Below, piece after piece: positions 51,798 to 63,683 of a DNA stretch of 64,000 nucleotides; position 1 is the stretch's first letter, and the number at the start of each line of letters is the position of its first letter. Source of the stretch: Isoptericola sp. AK164 (lineage in GTDB: Bacteria; Actinomycetota; Actinomycetes; Actinomycetales; Cellulomonadaceae); the NCBI RefSeq assembly GCF_029643425.1, contig NZ_CP119106.1, positions 372,001-436,000 of the forward strand, in the 5' to 3' direction. A program made the position numbers and the translations under genes. The notes beneath the pieces are model-generated. The model was not told where the DNA came from. It saw nothing but the letters and a program-made list of their open reading frames with translations, and did no database searches.

Positions 51798-52367
51798 GTG
51801 ACCCGCCCACCCGAGCCCCCCTCCTCCGCGTACTGGTACGGCGGCGGCGACGACGCGGCGCGCGAGCTCCTGGAGGCTGTCCGGGTCTTCCGCCGCTCCG
51901 ACGAGGTGATGCGCCAGCGGGCCAGCCGCGAGATGGACATGAACGTCACCGACCTGCGCGCCCTGCGGTACGTCATCGCGGCCCGGCTGCGGGGCGAGCC
52001 GGTCACCCCCCGCGACCTGACCGAGTACCTCGAGATCTCCACGGCGTCGACGACCAAGCTGCTCGACCGGCTCGAGGCGACCGGGCGCCTGCTCCGGCGG
52101 CCGCACCCGCACGACCGCCGGTCCGTGGTCGTCGAGGCCACCGACGAGGCGCACCGCGAGGTCCGCGACCGGCTCACGCGGGTGCACCACGAGATGTTCG
52201 AGGTCGCCCGGCGCGTGCCGGAGCACTGTCGCGGCGCGGTCCGCGACTTCCTCCTCGGGCTCGCGGCGCAGGTCGACGAGCCGGACGGCAGTGCCGCCGC
52301 CGTGGCGACCGGCGAGGCCCGCTCGCTCGACGAGGACGGGGCCGGAGGGTCGCCGGCGCGCCGGTAG
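51798..52367 (+). CDS. MarR family regulator, probable carotenoid operon repressor
   Basis: A 189-residue MarR protein. The winged helix is at about residues 45-115 (NVTDLRALRYVIAARLRGEPVTPRDLTEYLEISTASTTKLLDRLEATGRLLRRPHPHDRRSVVVEATDEA). It is divergent from crtB. In Corynebacterium a MarR-type regulator (CrtR), divergent from the crt operon, represses it and senses GGPP; the arrangement here suggests the same role. Start is the GTG at 51798, seven bases after TAGAGT (leaderless); a GTG at 51789 would overlap the -10. Its stop overlaps the purL -10 box. Confidence 0.85.
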   Translation: MTRPPEPPSSAYWYGGGDDAARELLEAVRVFRRSDEVMRQRASREMDMNVTDLRALRYVIAARLRGEPVTPRDLTEYLEISTASTTKLLDRLEATGRLLRRPHPHDRRSVVVEATDEAHREVRDRLTRVHHEMFEVARRVPEHCRGAVRDFLLGLAAQVDEPDGSAAAVATGEARSLDEDGAGGSPARR

Positions 52368-52370
52368 ACT
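52365..52370 (+). promoter_or_regulatory. -10 box of purL
   Basis: GGTAGACT directly overlaps the marR stop, 46 bases before the purL ATG. The same eight bases precede purS. Confidence 0.45.
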
Positions 52371-52415
52371 GGCGGACGCTCGGCCCGAGCATCCCGTGCG
52401 ACCCGAGGGAAGTTG

Positions 52416-54749
52416 ATGACCGCCGCTGCCCAGGCTGCCGCCCCCCGTCCGACGCTCGACACCGTCGACAACGCTGCCGCCACCCCCGACGAGTCCTTGC
52501 CGTTCGGCGAGCTCGGCCTCAAGCCCGACGAGTACCAGCGCATCCGCGACATCCTCGGGCGCCGCCCGACGGCCGCGGAGCTGGCCATGTACTCGGTGAT
52601 GTGGTCCGAGCACTGCTCCTACAAGTCGTCCAAGGTGCACCTGAAGAAGTTCGGCGACCGCGTCACCGAGGAGATGAAGCAGCACCTGCTCGTCGGCATC
52701 GGCGAGAACGCGGGCGTCGTCGACATCGGCGACGGCTGGGCCGTGACCTTCAAGGTCGAGTCGCACAACCACCCCTCGTTCGTCGAGCCCTACCAGGGCG
52801 CGGCCACGGGCGTGGGCGGCATCGTCCGCGACATCATCTCCATGGGCGCCCGCCCGGTCGCGGTGATGGACCAGCTCCGGTTCGGCGCGGTCGACCACCC
52901 CGACACGGCGCGCGTCGTGCACGGCGTCGTCTCCGGCGTCGGCGGCTACGGCAACTCCCTCGGCCTGCCGAACATCGGCGGCGAGCTCGTCTTCGACTCC
53001 TCCTACCAGGGCAACCCGCTGGTCAACGCCCTGTGCCTCGGGGTGCTGCGGCACGAGGACATCCACCTGGCCAACGCCTCCGGCGCCGGCAACAAGGTGA
53101 TCCTCTTCGGTGCGCGCACCGGCGGCGACGGCATCGGCGGCGCCTCCATCCTGGCCTCGGAGACGTTCGAGGACGGTGTCCCGGCCAAGCGACCCAGCGT
53201 CCAGGTCGGCGACCCCTTCATGGAGAAGGTGCTCATCGAGTGCTGCCTGGACCTGTACGCGGCGCACGTCGTCGAGGGCATCCAGGACCTCGGTGCCGCG
53301 GGCATCTCCTGCGCCACCTCCGAGCTCGCGTCCAACGGTGACGGCGGCATGCACGTCGACCTGGACGACGTGCTGCTGCGCGACCCCACGCTGAACGCCG
53401 GCGAGATCCTCATGTCGGAGTCGCAGGAGCGGATGATGGCCGTCGTGCGGCCGGAGAAGCTCGAGGAGTTCCTCGCGATCACCGACCGCTGGGACGTGGA
53501 GACCTCCGTCATCGGCGAGGTCAACGACTCCGGCCGGCTCACCATCGACCACCACGGCCAGCGCATCGTCGACGTCGACCCGACCACCGTCGCGCACGAG
53601 GGCCCGGTCTACGAGCGCCCCTACGCCCGGCCGGCCTGGCAGGACGACCTGCAGGCGGCCTCCGTCGCCGGTCTCGGCCTGGAGCGGCCGTCCACGGGGA
53701 GCGAGCTGCGCGCCTCGGCGCTGCGGCTCCTGGCCTCGCCGAACCTCGCCTCGCCGGCGTGGGTGACCGACCAGTACGACCGGTTCGTGCAGGGCAACAC
53801 CGCGCTCGCCCAGCCCGACGACGGCGGTGTCGTCCGCGTGGACGAGGGCACCGGCCTGGGCGTCGCCCTGGCCACGGACGCCAACGGTCGGTACGGCAAG
53901 CTCGACCCGCGCACCGGTGCGCAGCTCGCCCTGGCCGAGGCGTACCGCAACGTCGCGACCACGGGCGCGACGCCGCTCGCGGTCACCGACTGCCTGAACT
54001 TCGGCTCCCCGGAGCACCCGGACTCCATGTGGCAGCTCGTCGAGGCGATCGAGGGGCTGGCCGACGCCTGCCAGGAGCTCGGCGTGCCCGTGACCGGCGG
54101 CAACGTGTCGCTGTACAACGGCACCGGTGAGCCCGGCCAGATCGACTCCGCGATCCACCCGACCCCCGTCGTCGGCGTGCTCGGTGTCCTGGACGACGTG
54201 CGCTCGGCGCTGCCGTCGGGCTGGCGGGAGGCCGGCCAGTCGGTGCTGCTGCTCGGCGCCACCGCGGACGAGCTGGACGGCTCCGCGTGGGCCGAGGTGG
54301 AGCACCACCACCTCGGCGGCCTGCCGCCGCGGGTGGACCTGGCCGCCGAGCGCTCCCTCGCCGAGGTCCTGGTGGCCGCCCGGCGTACCGGCGCCGCGGC
54401 CGCCGCCCACGACCTGTCCGAGGGCGGTCTGGTCCAGTCCCTGCTCGAGGCGTCGCTGCGCTACGGCGTCGGCGTCTCGGTGTCGCTCGACGAGCTCGGT
54501 GCGCGGGACGGCGTGACGCCCTTCGAGGCGCTGTTCAGCGAGTCCACCGCCCGGGCGCTCGTCGCGGTCGCCCCGGAGCGCGAGGCCGAGGTGCTCACCC
54601 TGGCCGAGGAGGCCGGCGTGCCGGTGCTCCGTCTCGGCCGCACCGGGGGTGACGGTGTCGCCGTCGCGTTCGGCGAGGACTCCTTCGAGATCGCGCTGGA
54701 CGAGGCCCGCGAGGCCCACGAGGGCACGCTCCCGCGTCTCTTCGGCTGA
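52416..54749 (+). CDS. purL: phosphoribosylformylglycinamidine synthase subunit PurL
   Basis: A 777-residue small-type PurL, the ATP-using synthetase of FGAM synthase, which needs PurQ for ammonia and PurS as linker. [64 protein letters not shown]-like catalytic and nucleotide segments ([24 protein letters not shown]) and [20 protein letters not shown], with the [10 protein letters not shown] region, are typical. ATG behind GAGGGAAG. It is monocistronic and 22 kb from purS-purQ. A family A hairpin follows. Confidence 0.96.
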   Translation: MTAAAQAAAPRPTLDTVDNAAATPDESLPFGELGLKPDEYQRIRDILGRRPTAAELAMYSVMWSEHCSYKSSKVHLKKFGDRVTEEMKQHLLVGIGENAGVVDIGDGWAVTFKVESHNHPSFVEPYQGAATGVGGIVRDIISMGARPVAVMDQLRFGAVDHPDTARVVHGVVSGVGGYGNSLGLPNIGGELVFDSSYQGNPLVNALCLGVLRHEDIHLANASGAGNKVILFGARTGGDGIGGASILASETFEDGVPAKRPSVQVGDPFMEKVLIECCLDLYAAHVVEGIQDLGAAGISCATSELASNGDGGMHVDLDDVLLRDPTLNAGEILMSESQERMMAVVRPEKLEEFLAITDRWDVETSVIGEVNDSGRLTIDHHGQRIVDVDPTTVAHEGPVYERPYARPAWQDDLQAASVAGLGLERPSTGSELRASALRLLASPNLASPAWVTDQYDRFVQGNTALAQPDDGGVVRVDEGTGLGVALATDANGRYGKLDPRTGAQLALAEAYRNVATTGATPLAVTDCLNFGSPEHPDSMWQLVEAIEGLADACQELGVPVTGGNVSLYNGTGEPGQIDSAIHPTPVVGVLGVLDDVRSALPSGWREAGQSVLLLGATADELDGSAWAEVEHHHLGGLPPRVDLAAERSLAEVLVAARRTGAAAAAHDLSEGGLVQSLLEASLRYGVGVSVSLDELGARDGVTPFEALFSESTARALVAVAPEREAEVLTLAEEAGVPVLRLGRTGGDGVAVAFGEDSFEIALDEAREAHEGTLPRLFG

Positions 54750-54766
54750 GGACCCCGTCGGCCCCT

Positions 54767-54827
54767 GTTGTGGGCATGAAAAATGCAGGTCCCCGAATCG
54801 GGGACCTGCATTTTTCATGCCCACAAC
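54767..54827. terminator. 29-bp perfect hairpin, family A copy 2 (purL / dps junction)
   Basis: A 29-bp perfect stem from GTTGTGGGCATG to its complement with a three-base loop AAT, between convergent purL and dps. The outer 22 bases match the stem of the hairpin at 15911-15972 except at a few positions that co-vary. Probably a bidirectional terminator. Confidence 0.85.
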
Positions 54828-54851
54828 GGAGGGGTGGGCGGTGCGGGGGAG

Positions 54852-55337
54852 TCAGACCTCGTGGTTCTCCGAGGACATCATCCAGGCCTGCTTCTCCAGG
54901 TCGTGGATGATCTCGTGCAGCAGGTCGGCCGACGTCGGGTCGGCGGCGTCGACGTCGTCGTGCACCTCGCGCACGACCTCGGCGACCTGCGCGACGCGCT
55001 CGACGACCGCGTCGACGGTGTCCGTCACCGACACCAGTCCGGCGGGGTAGGGCGAGAGGTCGGTCGACGTGGCCACCGTCTCGCTGCGTCCGTCCGGCAC
55101 GGCCTGCAGGGCCCGCAGCCGCTCGGCGACCGTGTCGCTGTGCTCGCGGGCGACGTCGACGAGCTCGTCGAGCTGCAGGTGCAGGTCGCGGAAGCCGCGT
55201 CCCGTGACGTTCCAGTGCGCCTGCTTGCCCTGGACGTGCAGGTCCACGAGGGCCACGAGCACGCGCTGCAGGTGCTTGGTCAGGGTCTCGGAGGCCTCGG
55301 CGCGGTCCGTGGTGCGATGGATGGCGGGCGTGGACAT
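54852..55337 (-). CDS. dps: Dps family DNA-binding ferritin-like protein
   Basis: A 161-residue Dps protein forming a 12-mer that stores iron and protects DNA against peroxide. The ferroxidase residues lie in QAHWNVTGRGFRDLHLQLDELVDVAREHSDTVAERLRAL, the hallmark Dps motif, with the remaining helices LLHEIIHDLEKQAWMMSSENHEV at the end. ATG at 55337 behind GAGGAGC. A TATTCT -10 with an adjacent 15-base palindrome lies upstream, so it is probably induced by stress or metal status. Confidence 0.93.
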   Translation of the reverse strand: MSTPAIHRTTDRAEASETLTKHLQRVLVALVDLHVQGKQAHWNVTGRGFRDLHLQLDELVDVAREHSDTVAERLRALQAVPDGRSETVATSTDLSPYPAGLVSVTDTVDAVVERVAQVAEVVREVHDDVDAADPTSADLLHEIIHDLEKQAWMMSSENHEV

Positions 55338-55403
55338 GGTGCTCCTCGCTCTCTCGGGGGTCTCCCGGTCGCGGTGGCCGGCGGCGATCACCGGGGCGCT
55401 TTC

Positions 55404-55422
55404 CTGGAACAGTTCCAGAATA
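55404..55422. promoter_or_regulatory. 7-1-7 palindrome overlapping the dps -10
   Basis: CTGGAAC-A-GTTCCAG (55404-55418) is a perfect palindrome; TATTCT of the dps promoter on the minus strand (55417-55422) touches it. The 7-1-7 form is that of Fur/PerR-family boxes, but the bases match no consensus that I know. It would cover the start of transcription, which favours repression. Confidence 0.5.
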
Positions 55423-55501
55423 GGTGCGCAGGCGAGGTCTCGCCAGCGGGGCCGACCGCACCGTGCTCGGCGCCGACCGGCGTCGGAGCGGTCGCCCGGG
55501 C

Positions 55502-55521
55502 GTGATCCAGGTCACTAGAAT
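55502..55521 (+). promoter_or_regulatory. GTGA-N6-TCAC site and -10 of the following hypothetical gene
   Basis: GTGATCCAGGTCAC is a near palindrome fitting the half-site spacing of CRP-type boxes; TAGAAT (-10) follows at once (55516-55521). It is a weaker version of the site at nrdD and may be bound by the same class of regulator. Confidence 0.4.
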
Positions 55522-55541
55522 GGGTGCCCTGGAGGCGCACG

Positions 55542-55934
55542 ATGACGTGGCTCGCGATGGCCTTGGTGGCGACCGGCGTGCTGGTCGCCGGACTCGCCGT
55601 GCGGTCGTGGCTGGGCTCGGACGCCCGCCGCGACGGCGTGCTGCGACGTCGTCGTCGCCGGTCCGGCCCGGACCCGATGGTCACGCTGACGATCCAGGTG
55701 CGGCTCGGCGAGCTCGCCGCCGAGCTGCGGACCGTCAGCGAGGACCCCGGTCTCTACGCACGGGCCCACCACTACCGGGCCGTCCAGGACGCCTACGACG
55801 CCATGCTGCGCGACGCCTGCCGGATCGCGGGCCTCGCCGTCGTCGACGTGCCGCTGCGACCCCACGAGCGGCTCTCCGAGGACGAGCGGCTGCGCGAGGA
55901 GCTGGAGCTCAGCTCCCGTGGCTGGTCCTGGTGA
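55542..55934 (+). CDS. hypothetical protein with N-terminal membrane helix
   Basis: A 130-residue protein of unknown function. Residues 1-24 (MTWLAMALVATGVLVAGLAVRSW) form one membrane helix, followed by an Arg-rich patch (RRDGVLRRRRRRSG) and a soluble helical domain (MVTLTIQVRLGELAAELRTVSEDPGLY, YRAVQDAYDAMLRDACRIAGL) with an acidic end. Short length and single helix suggest a small membrane-bound accessory factor. GGAGG precedes the ATG. The 20-bp repeat array starts just after its stop. Confidence 0.7.
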   Translation: MTWLAMALVATGVLVAGLAVRSWLGSDARRDGVLRRRRRRSGPDPMVTLTIQVRLGELAAELRTVSEDPGLYARAHHYRAVQDAYDAMLRDACRIAGLAVVDVPLRPHERLSEDERLREELELSSRGWSW

Positions 55935-55937
55935 CCC

Positions 55938-56287
55938 CCGAGGTAGGCAAAGTTCTGCCGAGGTAGGCAACTTCTCCCCGAGGAAGGCAGGTTCTCCCCG
56001 AGGTAGGCAGGTTCTCCCCGAGGTAGGCAGGTTCTCCCCGAGGTAGGCAGGTTCTCCCCGAGGTAGGCAACATTCGGCCGAGGTAGGCAGAGTTCTGCCG
56101 AGGTAGGCAAACCCTCCTGGAGACGAGTGACGCCCCGGTGCGGAGGAGCGGAATCGCTCCACCACACCAGGGCGTCGCCTACCTCGGCCGGATGTTGCCT
56201 ACCTCGCCGGGGTGATGCCTACCTCGGCCGGATGTTGCCTACCTCGCCGGGGTGATGCCTACCTCGCCGGGTAGTTGCCTACCTCGG
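55938..56287. repeat. mirrored array of 20-bp repeats, nine direct and six inverted copies
   Basis: Nine tandem units of 20 bases, each starting CCGAGGTAGGCA (one reads GAGGAAGGCA), run from 55938 to 56117; units 4-6 are identical. After a 60-base central segment, six units in the opposite orientation (GCCTACCTCG at 56177, 56197, 56217, 56237, 56257, 56277) keep the same 20-base spacing. The six inverted cores are in exact register with the last six direct cores, so the single strand can fold into one giant hairpin. The second arm has a 40-base higher-order repeat. The array fills the gap between convergent genes; no coding potential seen. Confidence 0.95.
56129..56176. other. hairpin at the centre of the repeat array
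   Basis: GACGCCC/GGGCGTC and GGTG/CACC outer stems, a four-by-four internal loop, then GGAGCG-GAAT-CGCTCC. This caps the giant hairpin formed by the arms and is unlike the repeat unit itself. Confidence 0.75.
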
Positions 56288-56310
56288 GGCCTGCCGTGCT
56301 CGCGGGTCGA

Positions 56311-60197
<3,887 letters not shown>

Positions 60198-60228
60198 CGA
60201 CCTGGCCGCGCGGGCCTACAGTGTGGCC

Positions 60229-60600
60229 ATGCCTGCACGACGACGGACCGACCCGGTGGTGGGTCGTGCGGCGGTGGCCGCGTGGCTCGCCGGGGACGCC
60301 GACCGCCGCACCACGACGACGGCCGTGCGGTTCACGCTCGAGGAGCTGGCCGCCGTCGCTCCCGGGAACGCCGTGGAGGTCCGGGTGCCGCCGGCCGGGG
60401 CCGTGCAGGCCGTCCCGGGTCCCCGGCACACCCGCGGCACACCGCCGAACGTCGTGGAGACCGACGTCGAGACCTGGCTGGGGCTGGCCACCGGCCGGCG
60501 CACCTGGGCCGAGGTGGCCGGCGAGGGGCGGGTCCGCGCCTCGGGGGAACGGGCCGACCTCAGCGCGTGGCTGCCGCTGCAGGCGGCGCGACCGCGGTGA
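60229..60600 (+). CDS. sterol carrier family protein (SCP2-like)
   Basis: A 123-residue protein of the actinobacterial SCP2-like family. [64 protein letters not shown] and [16 protein letters not shown] are characteristic. It probably binds a lipid or nucleotide-like ligand; function is not known. TACAGT ends six bases before the ATG at 60229 (leaderless). It follows the RNB gene by 31 bases with its own promoter. Confidence 0.85.
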   Translation: MPARRRTDPVVGRAAVAAWLAGDADRRTTTTAVRFTLEELAAVAPGNAVEVRVPPAGAVQAVPGPRHTRGTPPNVVETDVETWLGLATGRRTWAEVAGEGRVRASGERADLSAWLPLQAARPR

Positions 60601-60651
60601 CCGTCCCGACACCGACGTGCACGATCCACCCTCGTCTCCGACGATGGAGCG

Positions 60652-60825
60652 ATGCTGTGGTTCGGGGGAGCACTGCTCTTCGGTGGTGTGCTGCTCGCGG
60701 CGAGGGCGACGTGGGCGGCGCGGCGGGGTTGCGTCACGGGGACGCACGGCCTGCTGATCGCGGTCGGGGCGGGGAGCGCCGTCTGGGGCGCGGTGCTCCT
60801 GGGCCTCGCCGCGAGCTCCTCCTAG
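60652..60825 (+). CDS. small membrane protein, 57 aa (tentative)
   Basis: ATG at 60652 opens a 57-codon frame with two hydrophobic segments (WFGGALLFGGVLLAA and LLIAVGAGSAVWGAVLLGLAA) split by a basic loop ATWAARRGC. The spacing of GACGAT six bases before the ATG resembles the leaderless starts in this window, though the -10 is weak. Codon use is coding-like. Too short to assign. Confidence 0.4.
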   Translation: MLWFGGALLFGGVLLAARATWAARRGCVTGTHGLLIAVGAGSAVWGAVLLGLAASSS

Positions 60826-60910
60826 GTCACGGACGAGCGGCACGTCGCCGTGCGCTCGTCGGCACCTCCCGCTAGCGTCGCGCGCACCCGTCCCCTGCCG
60901 GCAGTGCGCC

Positions 60911-60943
60911 GGTGACCTGCGGTTCAAACGCAGTTCACACGGT
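60911..60943 (+). promoter_or_regulatory. PHO box (PhoP binding site) of the secreted nuclease gene
   Basis: GTTCAAACGCA (60922-60932) and GTTCACACGGT (60933-60943) are adjacent 11-base direct repeats fitting the Streptomyces PHO box unit (GTTCA then variable, then G/C). GGTGACCTGCG just before them is a looser third unit. They lie 50-80 bases before the nuclease start, the place for PhoP activation in phosphate starvation. Confidence 0.75.
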
Positions 60944-60991
60944 CCTGATTGGCTGTGGACACCTGTCATCACTGCTCCCAGGAGGGCCAGC

Positions 60992-63571
60992 GTGACCCGC
61001 AACTCCACCCCACGGCACGGCCGCCGCACCGCGTACGCCGCGATGCTGGCGACCGCTCTCGCCGTCCCGACCACCGCCGCGGTCGTTCCCGCCGCCGCCG
61101 AGCCGTCGGTCGACGCCCCGGTCCTCATCGAGGAGGTCTACGGCGGTGGCGGCAACAACGGCGGCGTCTACGACCGCGACTTCGTCGAGCTCTACAACCC
61201 CGGCGACGAGCCGGTGTCGCTCGACGGCTGGTCCGTGCAGTACGGCTCGGCCGGCGGGACCACCTGGTCCTCGCAGACCGACCTGTCCGGCCAGATCCCG
61301 GCCGGCGGCTCGTTCCTCGTCGCGCAGGCGGCCGGCAACGACGACACCCAGCCCGACCTGCCCGCGCCCGACGTCGACGGCGGCATCTACATGTCCGGCT
61401 CCGGCGCCGAGGTCGCGCTGGTCTCCTCGACCGATCGACTCGACTGCTCCGGCGCCGCCTGCGCCGAGGTCGCAGACCTGGTCGACCTGGTCGGCTGGGG
61501 CTCGGCGAACACCTACCTCGGCTCCGGGCCCGCGCCGGGCACGAGCAACTCCGTCTCGGTGGCGCGCGTCGACCACGCGCACACCGTCGACAACGCGGCC
61601 GACTTCGTCACCGGGACCCCGACGCCGGAGAACAGCGGGTCGACCTCGGAGCCGACGCCGACGCCCTCGCCGTCGCCGGACCCCACCCCGGAGCTCGTGA
61701 CGATCGCCGAGATCCAGGGCACCGGCGACACCTCACCGCTCGCGGGCCAGGACGTCACCACCCGCGGCGTCGTCACGGCGGCCTACCCGACCGGCGGGTT
61801 CAACGGTTTCACCCTGCAGACGGCCGGCACCGGCGGCGACCCGGCGGACGACGAGACGCCCGGCGCCTCGGACGGCGTGTTCGTCTACTCGTGGGCGGGT
61901 GCCCAGGAGGTCGAGGTCGGCGACCACGTCGAGGTGACCGGTGAGGCCGTCGAGTACTACGGCCTCACCGAGATCTCCGCGGAGTCGTGGACGATCCTCG
62001 ACGAGCCGGCCGAGCCGGTCGAGCCGACCGTCACCGCCTGGCCCGCCACGGAGGCCGAGCGCGAGGCGCTGGAGAGCATGCTGCTCGCCCCGTCCGGGGA
62101 GTTCACCGTGACGGACAACTACTCGACGAACTACTACGGCACCGTCGGTCTGGCTGCCGGGGACGGCCCGCTCGTGCAGCCGACGACGGCGGGGCGTCCG
62201 GGGTCGGAGGAGGCGGCCGCCCAGGAGGCCGAGAACACCGCCCTGGCCGTGCAGCTCGACGACGGCTCCTCGTGGAACTACTCCGGCGCCTCGCGCGCCG
62301 ACACCCCGCTGCCCTGGCTGAACGGCACCGACCCGGTGCGCGTCGGCGCCGCGGTGACGTTCACGGGACCCGTCGTGCTCGACTACCGCTACAGCGCCTG
62401 GTCCTTCCAGCCGCAGCAGCAGCTCACCGGGGACAGCGCCGACGGTGTGCAGCCCGCGACGTTCGAGAACACCCGGGAGTCCTCGCCGCAGGACGTCGGC
62501 GGTGACGTGCGGGTCGCGACCTTCAACGTGCTGAACTACTTCACCACCACCGGGGACCAGCTCGAGGGCTGCTCCTACTACACCGACCGCGCCGGCGACC
62601 CGATCAGCGTGCGTGGTGGGTGCCTGGCCCGCGGCGCGGCCGACGCCGAGAACCTGCAGCGGCAGGAGACCAAGATCGTCGCGGCGATCAGCGACCTGGG
62701 GGCCGACGTCGTCGCCCTCGAGGAGATCGAGAACTCGGCCGCGTTCGGGAAGGACCGCGACCAGGCGCTGTCCGACCTCGTCGACGCGCTCAACGCGGCC
62801 GACGGCGCCGGCACCTGGGCGTTCGTGCCCTCGCCGGCCGAGGTGCCCGCGGACGAGGACGTCATCCGCAACGCCTTCGTCTACCGGACGGCCGGTGCCG
62901 AGCCGGTCGGGGAGTCGCGGATCCTCACCGACGCCCCGGAGGCGTTCCAGAACGCCCGCGAGCCGCTGGCCCAGGTCTTCCAGCCCGCGGGCGGCAAGAC
63001 CGCCGCGCCGGTGGACGACGTCGTGGTCATCACCAACCACTTCAAGTCCAAGGGGTCGCTCGGGCCGTGGCCCGGCGACGTCGACGCCGGTGACGGGCAG
63101 GGCCGGAACAACGAGTCCCGCGTCCGGCAGGCGACGGCGCTGGTGGAGTTCGCCGACGAGGTGGCCTCCGACGCGCGCACCGACCGCGTGCTGCTGGTGG
63201 GTGACTTCAACGCCTACGAGCAGGAGGACCCGATCGTCGTGCTCGCCGAGGCCGGCTACACCGACCTCGGGCCGACCACGGGCGAGTACACGTACAGCTA
63301 CGACGGCCAGGTCGGGTCGCTGGACCACGTGCTCGCCTCCGAGGGGGCGATGGAGGACGTGACCGGCGCGGACATCTGGAACATCAACGCCTACGAGCCC
63401 GTCGCGAACGAGTACAGCCGGTACAACTACAACGCGACGATCCTGTACGACACCTCGCCGTTCCGGTCCTCGGACCACGACCCGCTGCTGGTCGGGCTCG
63501 ACCTGGCGCCGGGCGCCCCGTCCTGGGCGAACGGCCACGGTCCGGGCGGGAACCCGAAGCACGACGACTGA
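60992..63571 (+). CDS. secreted ExeM/NucH-type endonuclease with lamin-tail domain
   Basis: An 859-residue exported nuclease. The signal peptide spans about residues 1-36 (AYAAMLATALAVPTTAAVV ... AAAEPS). A lamin-tail domain (about 40-190) has VLIEEVYGGGGNNGGVYDRDFVELYNPGDEPVSLDGWSV. A Thr/Pro stalk (PTPTPSPSPDPTPE) precedes an OB-fold-like domain (240-480), then the endonuclease/exonuclease/phosphatase domain (about 500-840) with VRVATFNVLNYF, VALEEIENSAAF, LLVGDFNAYEQEDP, GSLDHVLAS and SSDHDPLLVGL. GGAGGG precedes the GTG. A PHO box upstream suggests use in phosphate scavenging from DNA. Confidence 0.93.
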   Translation: MTRNSTPRHGRRTAYAAMLATALAVPTTAAVVPAAAEPSVDAPVLIEEVYGGGGNNGGVYDRDFVELYNPGDEPVSLDGWSVQYGSAGGTTWSSQTDLSGQIPAGGSFLVAQAAGNDDTQPDLPAPDVDGGIYMSGSGAEVALVSSTDRLDCSGAACAEVADLVDLVGWGSANTYLGSGPAPGTSNSVSVARVDHAHTVDNAADFVTGTPTPENSGSTSEPTPTPSPSPDPTPELVTIAEIQGTGDTSPLAGQDVTTRGVVTAAYPTGGFNGFTLQTAGTGGDPADDETPGASDGVFVYSWAGAQEVEVGDHVEVTGEAVEYYGLTEISAESWTILDEPAEPVEPTVTAWPATEAEREALESMLLAPSGEFTVTDNYSTNYYGTVGLAAGDGPLVQPTTAGRPGSEEAAAQEAENTALAVQLDDGSSWNYSGASRADTPLPWLNGTDPVRVGAAVTFTGPVVLDYRYSAWSFQPQQQLTGDSADGVQPATFENTRESSPQDVGGDVRVATFNVLNYFTTTGDQLEGCSYYTDRAGDPISVRGGCLARGAADAENLQRQETKIVAAISDLGADVVALEEIENSAAFGKDRDQALSDLVDALNAADGAGTWAFVPSPAEVPADEDVIRNAFVYRTAGAEPVGESRILTDAPEAFQNAREPLAQVFQPAGGKTAAPVDDVVVITNHFKSKGSLGPWPGDVDAGDGQGRNNESRVRQATALVEFADEVASDARTDRVLLVGDFNAYEQEDPIVVLAEAGYTDLGPTTGEYTYSYDGQVGSLDHVLASEGAMEDVTGADIWNINAYEPVANEYSRYNYNATILYDTSPFRSSDHDPLLVGLDLAPGAPSWANGHGPGGNPKHDD

Positions 63572-63611
63572 CCCTGCCCGACGGCTCCGGCCGACCGCTC
63601 CAGCTCCCGGT

Positions 63612-63650
63612 GGCCCGGCCGGACGCGTGCCCGACGCGTCCGGCCGGGCC
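63612..63650. terminator. 17-bp stem terminator after the nuclease gene
   Basis: GGCCCGGCCGGACGCGT pairs with its complement at 63634-63650 around a five-base loop, 40 bases after the nuclease stop. Confidence 0.8.
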
Positions 63651-63683
63651 TCCGGCGTCCTGTCGGGGCGATAGGCTCGGCGG

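Noticed and set aside
55938-56117. Could the array be a CRISPR locus?
   Set aside because: The repeats are about 12 bases with 8-base spacers that are often identical, the second arm is inverted, and no cas gene is near.
55515-56165. Minus-strand frames through the repeat array giving a repeated peptide (GEPAYLGENLPTS...)
   Set aside because: The peptide repeat is a by-product of a 20-base DNA repeat that is open in all three frames; there is no good start or neighbour, and the inverted arm breaks the pattern.
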